A stretch of 49,968 bases of DNA from an uncultured Oscillospiraceae bacterium (GTDB lineage: Bacteria > Bacillota > Clostridia > Oscillospirales > Oscillospiraceae), in assembly GCA_947625965.1 (NCBI GenBank), contig CANQQO010000005.1, positions 1 to 49,968 on the forward strand. The letters are read 5' to 3'. Position numbers and translations under genes: made by a program. The first letter of the stretch is position 1, and each line of letters opens with the position of its first letter. The notes under the pieces are model-generated. The model ran no database searches. It saw only the letters and a program-made list of their open reading frames with translations, and was not told where the DNA came from. This document shows, piece by piece, positions 28,674 to 34,665 of the stretch.

Positions 28674-29429
28674 ATGAAAGAATTGACATCCGATTTTCTT
28701 CGCGTGGAAGTTTATCCCACCCGCGCCGAAATGGGCGCGGCGGCCGCCAGGGATATTGCCGCCGCTATCCGCCAGGTGCTGGCGGAAAAGGAGTGCTGCG
28801 ACATGATCTTTGCCGCCGCTCCCTCCCAAAACGAGGTGCTGGCGGCCCTGGCGGCGGACAAGACCGTGGATTTTACCCGGGTCCGGGCTTTCCACATGGA
28901 CGAGTACATCGGCCTGGCCCCGGACGCGCCCCAGGGCTTCGGCAATTTCCTCCGCCGCGCGATCTTCGACAGGGTCCCCTTCCGGGAGGTCCACTACCTC
29001 CGGGGCGGCGCGGACCCGGAGGCGGAGTGCGCCCGCTACGCCGCCCTTTTGGAGCGGTATCCCACGGACATCGTCTGCCTGGGCATCGGCGAGAACGGCC
29101 ATGTGGCCTTCAATGACCCCCCGGTGGCGGACTTTGCCGACCCGGTCCTGGTGAAGAAGGTGGCCCTGGACCCGGTCTGCCGCCAGCAGCAGGTGAACGA
29201 CGGCTGCTTTGAGGCCCTCTCCCAGGTCCCCACCCACGCCCTGACCCTGACGGTCCCGGCCCTGATGCGGGGCAAGCGCCTGTTCTGCGTGGTCCCGGCG
29301 GGGACCAAGGCCCGGGCGGTCCGGGACACGGTCTACGGTCCCATCGGCGAGACCTGTCCCGCCTCCGCCCTCCGCCGCCATGAATGCGCCAAGCTCTACT
29401 TGGACCCGGACAGCGCCGCGCTTCTGTGA
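28674..29429 (+). CDS. nagB: Glucosamine-6-phosphate deaminase-like protein
   Basis: Expected to convert an amino-sugar phosphate to fructose-6-phosphate and ammonia. 251 residues. The catalytic region FHMDEYIGL and LGIGENGHVAFNDPP are conserved. The N-terminal phosphate/sugar loop, normally TGxTP-like, reads AAAPSQNEV here, a clear departure from classical NagB. GGAG lies before the ATG, 9 bp after nagA. Last gene of the plus arm. The altered loop suggests a variant substrate or a divergent subfamily. Confidence 0.83.
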   Translation: MKELTSDFLRVEVYPTRAEMGAAAARDIAAAIRQVLAEKECCDMIFAAAPSQNEVLAALAADKTVDFTRVRAFHMDEYIGLAPDAPQGFGNFLRRAIFDRVPFREVHYLRGGADPEAECARYAALLERYPTDIVCLGIGENGHVAFNDPPVADFADPVLVKKVALDPVCRQQQVNDGCFEALSQVPTHALTLTVPALMRGKRLFCVVPAGTKARAVRDTVYGPIGETCPASALRRHECAKLYLDPDSAALL

Positions 29430-29473
29430 TCGACTTCCCGGGAGAAACCGCACCCCCTCTTTGGGGCACATAT

Positions 29474-29513
29474 ATAGACGGTCCAGGCAGAAATACCTGG
29501 ACCGTCTATGTAT
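29474..29513. terminator. Bidirectional terminator between nagB and the VanZ gene
   Basis: Perfect 14-bp stem ATAGACGGTCCAGG / CCTGGACCGTCTAT with a short loop and A/T-rich flanks on both sides; the genes converge on it. Confidence 0.8.
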
Positions 29514-29547
29514 TAAGAAGATGCCTCCCCCGGCGAATGAAAGGAGC

Positions 29548-30969
29548 CTAGGGAATGGCGGGGATGGCGACTGTATCTTCCCGGTCCCCGTCCCAAAGGA
29601 CGGTGAAGACGTACACCGGCTGGAAATAGCCCTTGGAATCGGCCTGATAGGTAAGGGTATAGCCCAAAATTTGGGCCGTCCGGGCGGCAAAGTCGTCCTC
29701 CATAGAAAACTGGCCCTTTTGCAGCAGCTCGTAGGCTTCCTTGGGGGAGCGGATCGGAACGGCCTTTTCTACCTCCTCCGCCTGGGGGACCCGGTATTCC
29801 ACCTCCTTGATCTTGCCCTCGGCCAGATAGGAGACTCGGATGGTCCCGCCAAGAGGATATTCTTCCGTTGCCGGGAGGGTGAAGGTGTGCCATTGCGCCC
29901 CATCATAAGAGAAGTCCGCCTCCGCTGGGATTTGGATCTGAATCTCGGAGAGCAGCTCCGTCAAGGTTTGACGGTCCGCCTGGCGGTAATCTATGTCTGA
30001 CCGGAAGACATCATTATTGCAAAGGGTGAAGCTGCCGTCGGCATAGGAAACGATCATCTGCCAGCCGGGGGCGGCATAAGTGGTGTACATCACTTGGTCG
30101 TCATAGTACCAACTGTCCAGCGGGAACTCTGGGTCCTTTTTCGGGTCCACCACATCGATCCACTGCTGGAGCAGGGCGTCGCAGTCCGCTTTGGAGAACC
30201 GTTTGCCTTTGCAAATGGGGGCCTCCCCGGCCTGATCGGGCAGGTCGCAGGAGACGGTCCAGGCCACGTCCCGAACATCCACAGTGTAGGACGGGGCGAT
30301 GGCCAGGTTGCCGTAGGGCTGGAAAAAATACAATCCCACGAAGAAGAGCGCCACGGCCAGGAAGCCCCCCAGCACCGCCCCGGCGGGAAGATACGCTTTC
30401 TTCGGCGCTTTTTCGAGAAGCAGCAGGACCATCGTCACCGCCGCCCAGCCCAGGACAGCCCCCAGGGTGTTGCAGATGAGATCGTCCACATCGAAGGTCC
30501 CCGCGCCCAGCAGGAATTGGGCGGACTCGATGAGCAGGCTGAGGCCCAGGGCCGCCAGCAGGGAGACGTACCACTTCCGCAGCCGCCGCCCGGTCAGGGG
30601 CAGCAGCACCCCCAGGGGAACGAACACCGCCGTGTTCAAAATGGGGTTGAGCCAGCTTTGCAGGGTGAAGCCGTTCCACGCCTCCCGGAAGGCCCGGAAA
30701 AGGTGCAGACTCACATTTCCCTGCCGCCGTCCAAAATCCAGATACCCGGCGCTGAGGCTACGAAACACGGTGACATACACCAGCCCTGCCAGATAGCACA
30801 GCAGCACCCAGAGGAAAAAGCAGCGGGGCACAGACACTTTTTTCTTTCCCCATACCTTCCACAGCAGCGCCCCCAGGACCACCGCCGCCAGCGCGGCCAG
30901 CCAGAAGGGGAGCAGAGCTTTGACGGCTGAAAAGAACAGATCCAGCAGAAGTCCTGCAAATTCCGACAT
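29548..30969 (-). CDS. VanZ-domain membrane protein with a large C-terminal domain
   Basis: 473 residues from the ATG at 30969 (AAGGAGGA upstream). Residues about 5-220 hold some six membrane segments with a VanZ-like core (NPILNTAVFVPLGVLLPL..., LLIESAQFLLGAGTFDVDDLICNTLGAVLGW). A further membrane segment near 220-245 leads into a soluble part of about 230 residues with no family I recognise, probably outside the membrane. VanZ proper confers low-level teicoplanin resistance; relatives have unknown roles. Upstream boxes suggest two-component control. Confidence 0.82.
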   Translation of the reverse strand: MSEFAGLLLDLFFSAVKALLPFWLAALAAVVLGALLWKVWGKKKVSVPRCFFLWVLLCYLAGLVYVTVFRSLSAGYLDFGRRQGNVSLHLFRAFREAWNGFTLQSWLNPILNTAVFVPLGVLLPLTGRRLRKWYVSLLAALGLSLLIESAQFLLGAGTFDVDDLICNTLGAVLGWAAVTMVLLLLEKAPKKAYLPAGAVLGGFLAVALFFVGLYFFQPYGNLAIAPSYTVDVRDVAWTVSCDLPDQAGEAPICKGKRFSKADCDALLQQWIDVVDPKKDPEFPLDSWYYDDQVMYTTYAAPGWQMIVSYADGSFTLCNNDVFRSDIDYRQADRQTLTELLSEIQIQIPAEADFSYDGAQWHTFTLPATEEYPLGGTIRVSYLAEGKIKEVEYRVPQAEEVEKAVPIRSPKEAYELLQKGQFSMEDDFAARTAQILGYTLTYQADSKGYFQPVYVFTVLWDGDREDTVAIPAIP

Positions 30970-31027
30970 TGAAAATTCCTCCTTTTCCCGCCGCCGGGCG
31001 CGATCCCCGGCGGTGAATGTTGATTTC

Positions 31028-31056
31028 AATATACCACCCGGCGGAGGAAAGCGCAA
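31028..31056 (-). promoter_or_regulatory. Promoter of the VanZ-domain gene
   Basis: Minus strand: -35 TTGCGC (31051-31056), 17 bp, -10 TATATT (31028-31033). The leader is about 50 nt. Confidence 0.6.
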
Positions 31057-31070
31057 GGCGGGGCGGGGAA

Positions 31071-31110
31071 TCTTAAAGGTTTCGGCGGAAAATCTTAAGG
31101 AGTTCTTAAG
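31071..31110. promoter_or_regulatory. Candidate OmpR-type response-regulator boxes
   Basis: TCTTAA occurs at 31071, 31093 and 31104, spaced 22 and 11 bp, just upstream of the -35 of the VanZ-domain gene. Direct repeats on an 11-bp grid are typical binding sites of OmpR/PhoB-family regulators. Confidence 0.5.
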
Positions 31111-31202
31111 AAACGGCAGAGGCGCCCTTGCACAAAGGGAACGGGCGGGGACGGGGGAAAGCTGTCAAATTTGCCAAAAAAACGGAAGGGCAAAAAAGGG
31201 GC

Positions 31203-31231
31203 TTTACTTTTGGGGCGGTTTCGTGTATGAT
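31203..31231 (+). promoter_or_regulatory. Promoter of the riboswitch-folT unit
   Basis: -35 TTTACT (31203-31208), 17 bp, -10 TATGAT (31226-31231). Transcription would begin near 31238, exactly at the first base of riboswitch helix P1. Confidence 0.75.
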
Positions 31232-31238
31232 AACCCCG

Positions 31239-31336
31239 AACAGAGTAGGAAATCCCGCGTGAAGTGCCGCCTAAATGGGGAGTTGTCGGGCGGACGAAGG
31301 AGTTTTCTCCGCGATGGGATCTCCGCACCCGCTGTT
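31239..31336 (+). ncRNA. Tetrahydrofolate riboswitch aptamer
   Basis: Helix P1 pairs AACAG (31239-31243) with CTGTT (31332-31336). Conserved blocks match the THF class: AGAGTAG after P1, GCGTGAAGTG, AATGGGGAGTTGTC in the P3 loop region, ACGAAGG, and GCACCCGCTG closing the aptamer. P2 pairs ATCCC-GCG with CGC-GAT-GGGAT; P3 pairs CCGCC with GGCGG. It precedes a FolT-like folate transporter, the expected target. Recognised by comparison with remembered members of the class, not by a covariance search. Confidence 0.85.
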
Positions 31337-31517
31337 GCATATGGGTGGACATCCTCCTTTATGTAGCAACGAAACAAAGGGTTCGGGCATTCCGGCGAGG
31401 TCTTTCGCCGCCCATCCCCCCGGTGCGCAGCTCCCCCGGCTTATCGCTGGGGGATTTATGTTACCGGTGGGCGGCGGAGGCGTTTCCGGCGGTCCGGCGC
31501 ACGTGAATGAAGGAGGA
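31334..31517 (+). promoter_or_regulatory. Expression platform of the THF riboswitch (anti-SD/SD switch)
   Basis: TCCTCCTT (31352-31359) is the exact complement of the folT Shine-Dalgarno AAGGAGGA (31510-31517). The same anti-SD can instead pair with GGGTGGA (31343-31349) in a local hairpin closed by GTTGC/GCAAC (31334-31338/31366-31370), which shares bases 31334-31336 with P1. Ligand-stabilised P1 would open that hairpin and free the anti-SD to block translation. The segment 31380-31500 holds further GC-rich stems. Confidence 0.6.
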
Positions 31518-31521
31518 GCCT

Positions 31522-32589
31522 ATGCGTAAACTGAAAAAATCCGACAAATTGTACCCCCATCCCTTCTCCAAAGCCTACTGGTGGGACGCGACTTTGGAGC
31601 TGGCGGACCTGCGGATGCTGGTGGTGGCCGCCCTGATGATCGCCATCCGGCTCATTTTGAAGACGGCCCTGTACATCCCCCTGGCCCCCAATCTGAAGAT
31701 CAACACCGCCTTTTTCGCCAACGCCCTGGGCGCCATGATCTTTGGGCCGGTGATCGCCTCCATCTGCGCCGTCATTACGGACGTGCTGGGCTTTATGCTC
31801 AATCCCGACGGCTTCTATTTCCCGCCTATGGTCTTGACCGAGGTGGCCGGCTCCCTGATTTTCGCCCTGTTCCTGTACCGGGCCAAAGTCACCCCCGCGC
31901 GGGTGATGCTCAGCCGGTTCGCCATCTGCCTGGGGGTCAACGTCCTGCTGAACACCCCGCTGATGATCTGGTACTACTCTGTCTTCTACCCGGACAGCAC
32001 CTATATCCTCACCATTCCCGCGATCTTTAAGAATCTGTTTATGTTCCCCCTGGAGTCCGTGGCCCTGACATTGTTCCTGGCCGCCGTGGTGCCCATCACC
32101 ACCCGGCTGGGCCTGACCTATGGGAACAAGGACGTGAAGGAGAGCCTCAAATTCGGCAAACGTCAGGCGGCACTGCTGGCGGTGCTGTTCGTGGTGGGCC
32201 TGGGCTCCACCCTTGCCTACCTGAACTACCACTACGCCACGACCTCCGTCAGCGCCGGCTACACCACCCAGGAGCGCCCCGGGAAGAACCAGGAGGCGCT
32301 GGAAAATATCCGCTCCCAGACCGACGAATTTGACGGCGAAAACACCGTGGCGGTGATCGAGTCCGCCATGCACCCCTTCCTGGGCAAGACCACTACCTAC
32401 ACCGTGGCGGTGTACAGCGTGGACACGGAGGTCATGACCCAGAACGGCAAGGCCATGGACGATCTCTGGGCCTATTCCAAGTCCGTCGCGGCCAAGGACC
32501 AGGCCATGACCCGTCTGGCCACGGTGACCTTCGTCCTGAACGAGGACACCGGGGAGATCACGGATTTCCACTCGGAGCCCGCAAAATAA
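31522..32589 (+). CDS. folT: ECF transporter S component, FolT-like, with C-terminal extension
   Basis: Substrate-binding membrane subunit for folate uptake through an energy-coupling-factor transporter; the EcfA/EcfT module is not in the window. 355 residues from the ATG at 31522 (AAGGAGGAG upstream), about twice the usual S-component size. Residues about 20-200 make the six-helix S component (ALYIPLAPNLKINTAFFANALGAMIFGP, NVLLNTPLMIWYY). A seventh helix (AALLAVLFVVGLGSTLAYLNY) then leads to an outer domain of about 130 residues with no recognised family. Folate specificity is supported mainly by the riboswitch. Confidence 0.85.
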   Translation: MRKLKKSDKLYPHPFSKAYWWDATLELADLRMLVVAALMIAIRLILKTALYIPLAPNLKINTAFFANALGAMIFGPVIASICAVITDVLGFMLNPDGFYFPPMVLTEVAGSLIFALFLYRAKVTPARVMLSRFAICLGVNVLLNTPLMIWYYSVFYPDSTYILTIPAIFKNLFMFPLESVALTLFLAAVVPITTRLGLTYGNKDVKESLKFGKRQAALLAVLFVVGLGSTLAYLNYHYATTSVSAGYTTQERPGKNQEALENIRSQTDEFDGENTVAVIESAMHPFLGKTTTYTVAVYSVDTEVMTQNGKAMDDLWAYSKSVAAKDQAMTRLATVTFVLNEDTGEITDFHSEPAK

Positions 32590-32593
32590 CCCC

Positions 32594-32617
32594 CGCCCCC
32601 CTTGCAAAAGGGGGGCG
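32594..32617 (+). terminator. Terminator of folT
   Basis: Perfect 10-bp stem CGCCCCCCTT / AAGGGGGGCG with a GCAA loop, followed by CTTTGGG. The next promoter begins inside this hairpin. Confidence 0.65.
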
Positions 32618-32630
32618 CTTTGGGTATAAT
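32602..32630 (+). promoter_or_regulatory. Promoter of the His-rich protein-cooT pair
   Basis: -35 TTGCAA (32602-32607, inside the folT terminator hairpin), 17 bp, -10 TATAAT (32625-32630). Confidence 0.65.
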
Positions 32631-32658
32631 ATAGAAAAAAGCAAAAGGAGCGATTCCC

Positions 32659-33009
32659 ATGGACCATGAGCATATCCACGAACACACCCACGCCGACGGC
32701 GTGACCCATACCCATCCCCACACCCACGACCATGAGCATGACCACACCCACGCTCCGGCGGACTGCGCCCAGAACTGCGACGCCTGCGGAGCCAAGTGCG
32801 AGCACACGCCCATGGAGGAGTTGACGGCGCTGATGAAGTATATGGCCGGCCACAACGCCGCCCATACCCGGGAGCTGGCGGACCTGGCGGTCCAACTGGA
32901 CAAGGCGGGGAACCACACCGCCTACGAGCAGGTCATGGCGGCGGTGTCGGATTTTGAGAAGGGCAACCTGCGGCTGACCGCCGTTCTGGCCAGCCTGGAC
33001 GTGAAATAA
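32659..33009 (+). CDS. Histidine-rich, cysteine-containing putative metal-binding protein
   Basis: 116 residues. Residues 1-32 are packed with His, Asp and Glu (HEHIHEHTHADGV..., HTHPHTHDHEHDHTH), followed by a four-cysteine cluster (CAQNCDACGAKC, residues 36-47), and then a predicted helical domain of about 65 residues. The composition fits Ni, Co or Zn storage or delivery, as in HypB- or SlyD-type histidine tails. AAAGGAG precedes the ATG. It is 10 bp upstream of a CooT-family gene, a nickel-binding family, which supports a nickel role. No nickel enzyme is present in the window. Confidence 0.8.
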   Translation: MDHEHIHEHTHADGVTHTHPHTHDHEHDHTHAPADCAQNCDACGAKCEHTPMEELTALMKYMAGHNAAHTRELADLAVQLDKAGNHTAYEQVMAAVSDFEKGNLRLTAVLASLDVK

Positions 33010-33019
33010 GGAGGCCGCT

Positions 33020-33214
33020 ATGTGTCTTTCTACCGCCTACCGCAATCAAATGAAGCCCGAGACCGTGGCCATGCGCAATGTGATGCGGATTGAGTGCCAG
33101 GACGGGGTCGTGATCTTGACGGACCTGATGGAGCGCCAAATGGCCATCGAGGGCGAGCTTGCCCAAGCCAATTTAGTGGACGGGTACGTGATCGTCAAAG
33201 AAAAAGCGGTATAA
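33020..33214 (+). CDS. cooT: CooT-family small nickel-binding protein
   Basis: 64 residues opening with MCLSTAY, the N-terminal MC being the conserved start of the CooT family whose cysteine binds nickel in the characterised protein from carbon monoxide dehydrogenase clusters. The rest (NVMRIECQDGVVILTDLMERQMAIEGELAQANLVDGYVIVKE) is a small beta-rich fold. TAAGGAGG precedes the ATG. Many organisms carry CooT relatives without CO dehydrogenase, so the client is unknown. Its stop codon touches the left flank of repeat copy 2. Confidence 0.8.
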   Translation: MCLSTAYRNQMKPETVAMRNVMRIECQDGVVILTDLMERQMAIEGELAQANLVDGYVIVKEKAV

Positions 33215-33247
33215 CAAGCTGACGCCCGGCGGAAACCCGCCGGGCGT
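33214..33247 (+). terminator. Terminator hairpin of cooT (left flank of repeat copy 2)
   Basis: Stem CGCCCGGCGG / CCGCCGGGCG preceded by ACAAGCTGA. This 34-bp stretch is repeated at 33468-33501 with a single mismatch in the loop, on the far side of the repeat element. Confidence 0.7.
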
Positions 33248-33249
33248 GA

Positions 33250-33474
33250 GGCTGTCAAAAACTTTCGTTTTTGACAGCCTCCCAAATGGGACCCGCTTCG
33301 CTGGGCTCCCATTTGGAGGGGATCGCAGGCTGAACCGCGCACTCGCCGGGGCCTTGCCCCCGGCTCGCACACTCTCAGCCTGAAAGGTATTTTTTGCCAG
33401 GTACACGCCCTGGCAAAAAATGATTGAAATGGGTTTGCCGTCTGCGGACGGCAAACAAGGCTATTTGACAAGCT
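33250..33474 (+). repeat. Multi-hairpin dispersed repeat, copy 2
   Basis: 225 bp, about 90% identical to copy 1 at 13611-13840, same orientation relative to its upstream gene. Hairpins H1 33250-33279, H2 33281-33315 (CCAAATGGGA/TCCCATTTGG), H3 33326-33382, H4 33390-33419 (TTTTTTGCCAGG/CCTGGCAAAAAA) and H5 33433-33455 (GTTTGCCGTC/GACGGCAAAC). The H3 inner stem differs from copy 1 but stays paired; the H5 stem is longer. Ends TTTGACAAGCT. Confidence 0.85.
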
Positions 33475-33501
33475 GACGCCCGGCGGAAATCCGCCGGGCG
33501 T
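33468..33501 (+). terminator. Duplicated terminator hairpin (right flank of repeat copy 2)
   Basis: 33 of 34 bases identical to 33214-33247. Followed by TTCTTG, which already belongs to the promoter of the small toxin-like gene. Confidence 0.7.
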
Positions 33502-33503
33502 TC

Positions 33504-33532
33504 TTGACAAATCTTCCCATAAATGCTATGAT
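33504..33532 (+). promoter_or_regulatory. Promoter of the small membrane peptide gene
   Basis: Consensus -35 TTGACA (33504-33509), 17 bp, -10 TATGAT (33527-33532). Transcription would begin near 33539 with GGCACTGTTACA. Confidence 0.8.
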
Positions 33533-33567
33533 AATGGCGGCACTGTTACATAAAAAGGCGGTTCAGC

Positions 33568-33591
33568 CACTCCCTTTTTGGAAAGGGGGTG
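33568..33591 (+). promoter_or_regulatory. Shine-Dalgarno-sequestering hairpin
   Basis: CACTCCCTTT (33568-33577) pairs base for base, with one G-U, with AAAGGGGGTG (33582-33591) around a TTGG loop. The right arm contains the whole ribosome binding site of the peptide gene, so translation should be off unless the hairpin opens. Confidence 0.75.
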
Positions 33592-33597
33592 ATGCGG

Positions 33598-33696
33598 ATG
33601 GACGGGCGATGGGATTTCCTTCGCTTTCTGGTAAACTGCGTCATTCTGCTGGGGATCCTGGCAATGATGTGTTTTCTGGCTCCAAAAGCGTGTTGA
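33598..33696 (+). CDS. Small hydrophobic peptide, putative type I toxin
   Basis: 32 codons: a short charged start (MDGRWDFLRF), a single hydrophobic helix (LVNCVILLGILAMMCFL) and the end APKAC. ATG at 33598 is chosen because AAAGGGGG is eight bases upstream; another ATG six bases earlier is too close. Size, lone membrane helix, strong promoter, buried ribosome site and a convergent antisense RNA match the layout of type I toxins such as TxpA or BsrG, but the sequence does not resemble any of them that I know. A second copy retains only its last ten or so codons (33852-33884). Confidence 0.65.
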   Translation: MDGRWDFLRFLVNCVILLGILAMMCFLAPKAC

Positions 33697-33774
33697 CCGC
33701 TCGGCTACCACCCAAGCGGTCAACAATTTGTTGATTAACCTCGCGAGGGCTTAACCGTCTGTAACAGTGCCCTC
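33683..33774 (-). ncRNA. Putative antisense antitoxin RNA, copy A
   Basis: Predicted from a consensus minus-strand promoter and a terminator hairpin. Begins near 33774 with GAGGGCACTGTTACA, folds a 5' hairpin (GAGGGC 33745-33750 with GCCCTC 33769-33774) and ends after the hairpin 33691-33725 at a CTTTTGG tract, about 92 nt. It is fully complementary to the last codons and 3' end of the peptide mRNA, so it could trigger RNase III cleavage. Confidence 0.6.
33691..33733. terminator. Shared bidirectional terminator of peptide mRNA and antisense A
   Basis: Stem TGTTGACCGCT / AGCGGTCAACA with ATTTGTTG to the right and, on the other strand, CGCTTTTGG. It starts inside the last codons of the peptide gene. 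Confidence 0.65.
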
Positions 33775-33780
33775 GTCTAT

Positions 33781-33808
33781 ATTATACCCCATTTTCCCCG
33801 AATGTCAA
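33781..33808 (-). promoter_or_regulatory. Promoter of antisense RNA A
   Basis: Minus strand: consensus -35 TTGACA (33803-33808), 16 bp, consensus -10 TATAAT (33781-33786). Stronger on paper than the peptide promoter. Confidence 0.8.
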
Positions 33809-33850
33809 GGGGGCGGATGGGAAATTCACAGCAAAAGCTGTATGGTTTAC

Positions 33851-34008
33851 AATGATATGTTTCCCGGCTCCAAAAGTGTGTTGACCGCTCGGCTGCAACC
33901 CAAGCGGTCAACAATTTTTAGTTTGACCCCGAGGGCTTAACCGTCTGTAACAGTACCCTCGCCTATATTATATCCCATTCTTCCCCAATGTCAAGGGTCG
34001 GATGGGAT
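33851..34008 (-). repeat. Tandem duplicate of the antisense cassette with toxin remnant
   Basis: Repeats 33664-33829 about 186 bp further on. It keeps the end of the peptide frame (MICFPAPKVC then TGA, 33852-33884), the bidirectional terminator (33880-33912, now with a better T tract), the 5' antisense hairpin (33931-33960), a TATAAT at 33967-33972 and a TTGACA at 33989-33994 with 16-bp spacing. A second antisense RNA of about 90 nt (33871-33960, minus) is predicted. The peptide start, ribosome site and plus-strand promoter are absent. Confidence 0.75.
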
Positions 34009-34011
34009 ATT

Positions 34012-34542
34012 TTACCGATGGACCTTGACCTGCAAGCCCTCCAGCACATCCAGCACCTTCCCGTGGAGCCCCTTGTCGAAGGAATCTGTGCAGGCGGCGT
34101 CCACGGTGATCGTGGCCTGGGGGTACTTGCTTTGCAGGGTCACCGCGTTGCTGACCACGCAGATATTGCTCACCAGCCCCACCAGCTCGATCTCGTCGGC
34201 CCGCTCCGGCAGGACCGCCGCCGTGGCCGGGTCGCTGACGTCTATGCCGAAGGACAGCTTGTCGATGGCCTTGGCGCCCACCTGTTCCAGGGCCTGGGCG
34301 GTTTTTCCGTAGATCTGCCAGCCGGGGGTGCCCCGGACACAGTGGATCACCGGCAGATTCCGCCCCTCCCGGGTCTGAAGATAGTCCTCAAAATGGGTGT
34401 CCCGGGTGAAAAAGACCCTGCCCGGACCGTAGGAGAGGACCTTCTCCGCGATGGGCCCGTCCAGCTTTTCCGCCCCGGCGAAGCCCAGAGCCCCGTCCAC
34501 GAAGTCCACCTGATAGTCGATGACAAATAAATACCGTTCCAT
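34012..34542 (-). CDS. Isochorismatase-family cysteine hydrolase, nicotinamidase-like
   Basis: 176 residues. The catalytic triad of the family can be traced: Asp in VIDYQVDF (residue about 9), a lysine in the middle region, and cysteine in GLVSNICVVSNAV. FFTRDTHFEDY gives the metal-binding Asp and His expected of nicotinamidases. Likely reaction: nicotinamide to nicotinate in NAD salvage; other amide or isochorismate-type substrates remain possible. Own transcript, with GGAGG before the ATG. Its stop lies a few bases from the promoter of the second antisense cassette, which reads in the same direction away from it. Confidence 0.85.
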   Translation of the reverse strand: MERYLFVIDYQVDFVDGALGFAGAEKLDGPIAEKVLSYGPGRVFFTRDTHFEDYLQTREGRNLPVIHCVRGTPGWQIYGKTAQALEQVGAKAIDKLSFGIDVSDPATAAVLPERADEIELVGLVSNICVVSNAVTLQSKYPQATITVDAACTDSFDKGLHGKVLDVLEGLQVKVHR

Positions 34543-34630
34543 ATCCGCGCCTCCTTGCGAAAGATAAGCATACCATACCAGATTCCGGAAAAAAAGTCAA
34601 CGCATCCGAGGCACTTTTCCCGCAATCCAC

Positions 34631-34659
34631 TTGACATTCCCGGGAAATGTGGATAAAAT
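34631..34659 (+). promoter_or_regulatory. Promoter of rny
   Basis: -35 TTGACA (34631-34636), 17 bp, -10 TAAAAT (34654-34659). It gives a leader of about 187 nt before the rny start. Confidence 0.8.
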
Positions 34660-34665
34660 ATATTC

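Noticed and set aside
33598..33696. Small peptide as a phage holin-like or random frame
   Set aside because: No phage genes nearby, and promoter, ribosome site and antisense RNA line up with this frame, so the toxin reading was preferred.
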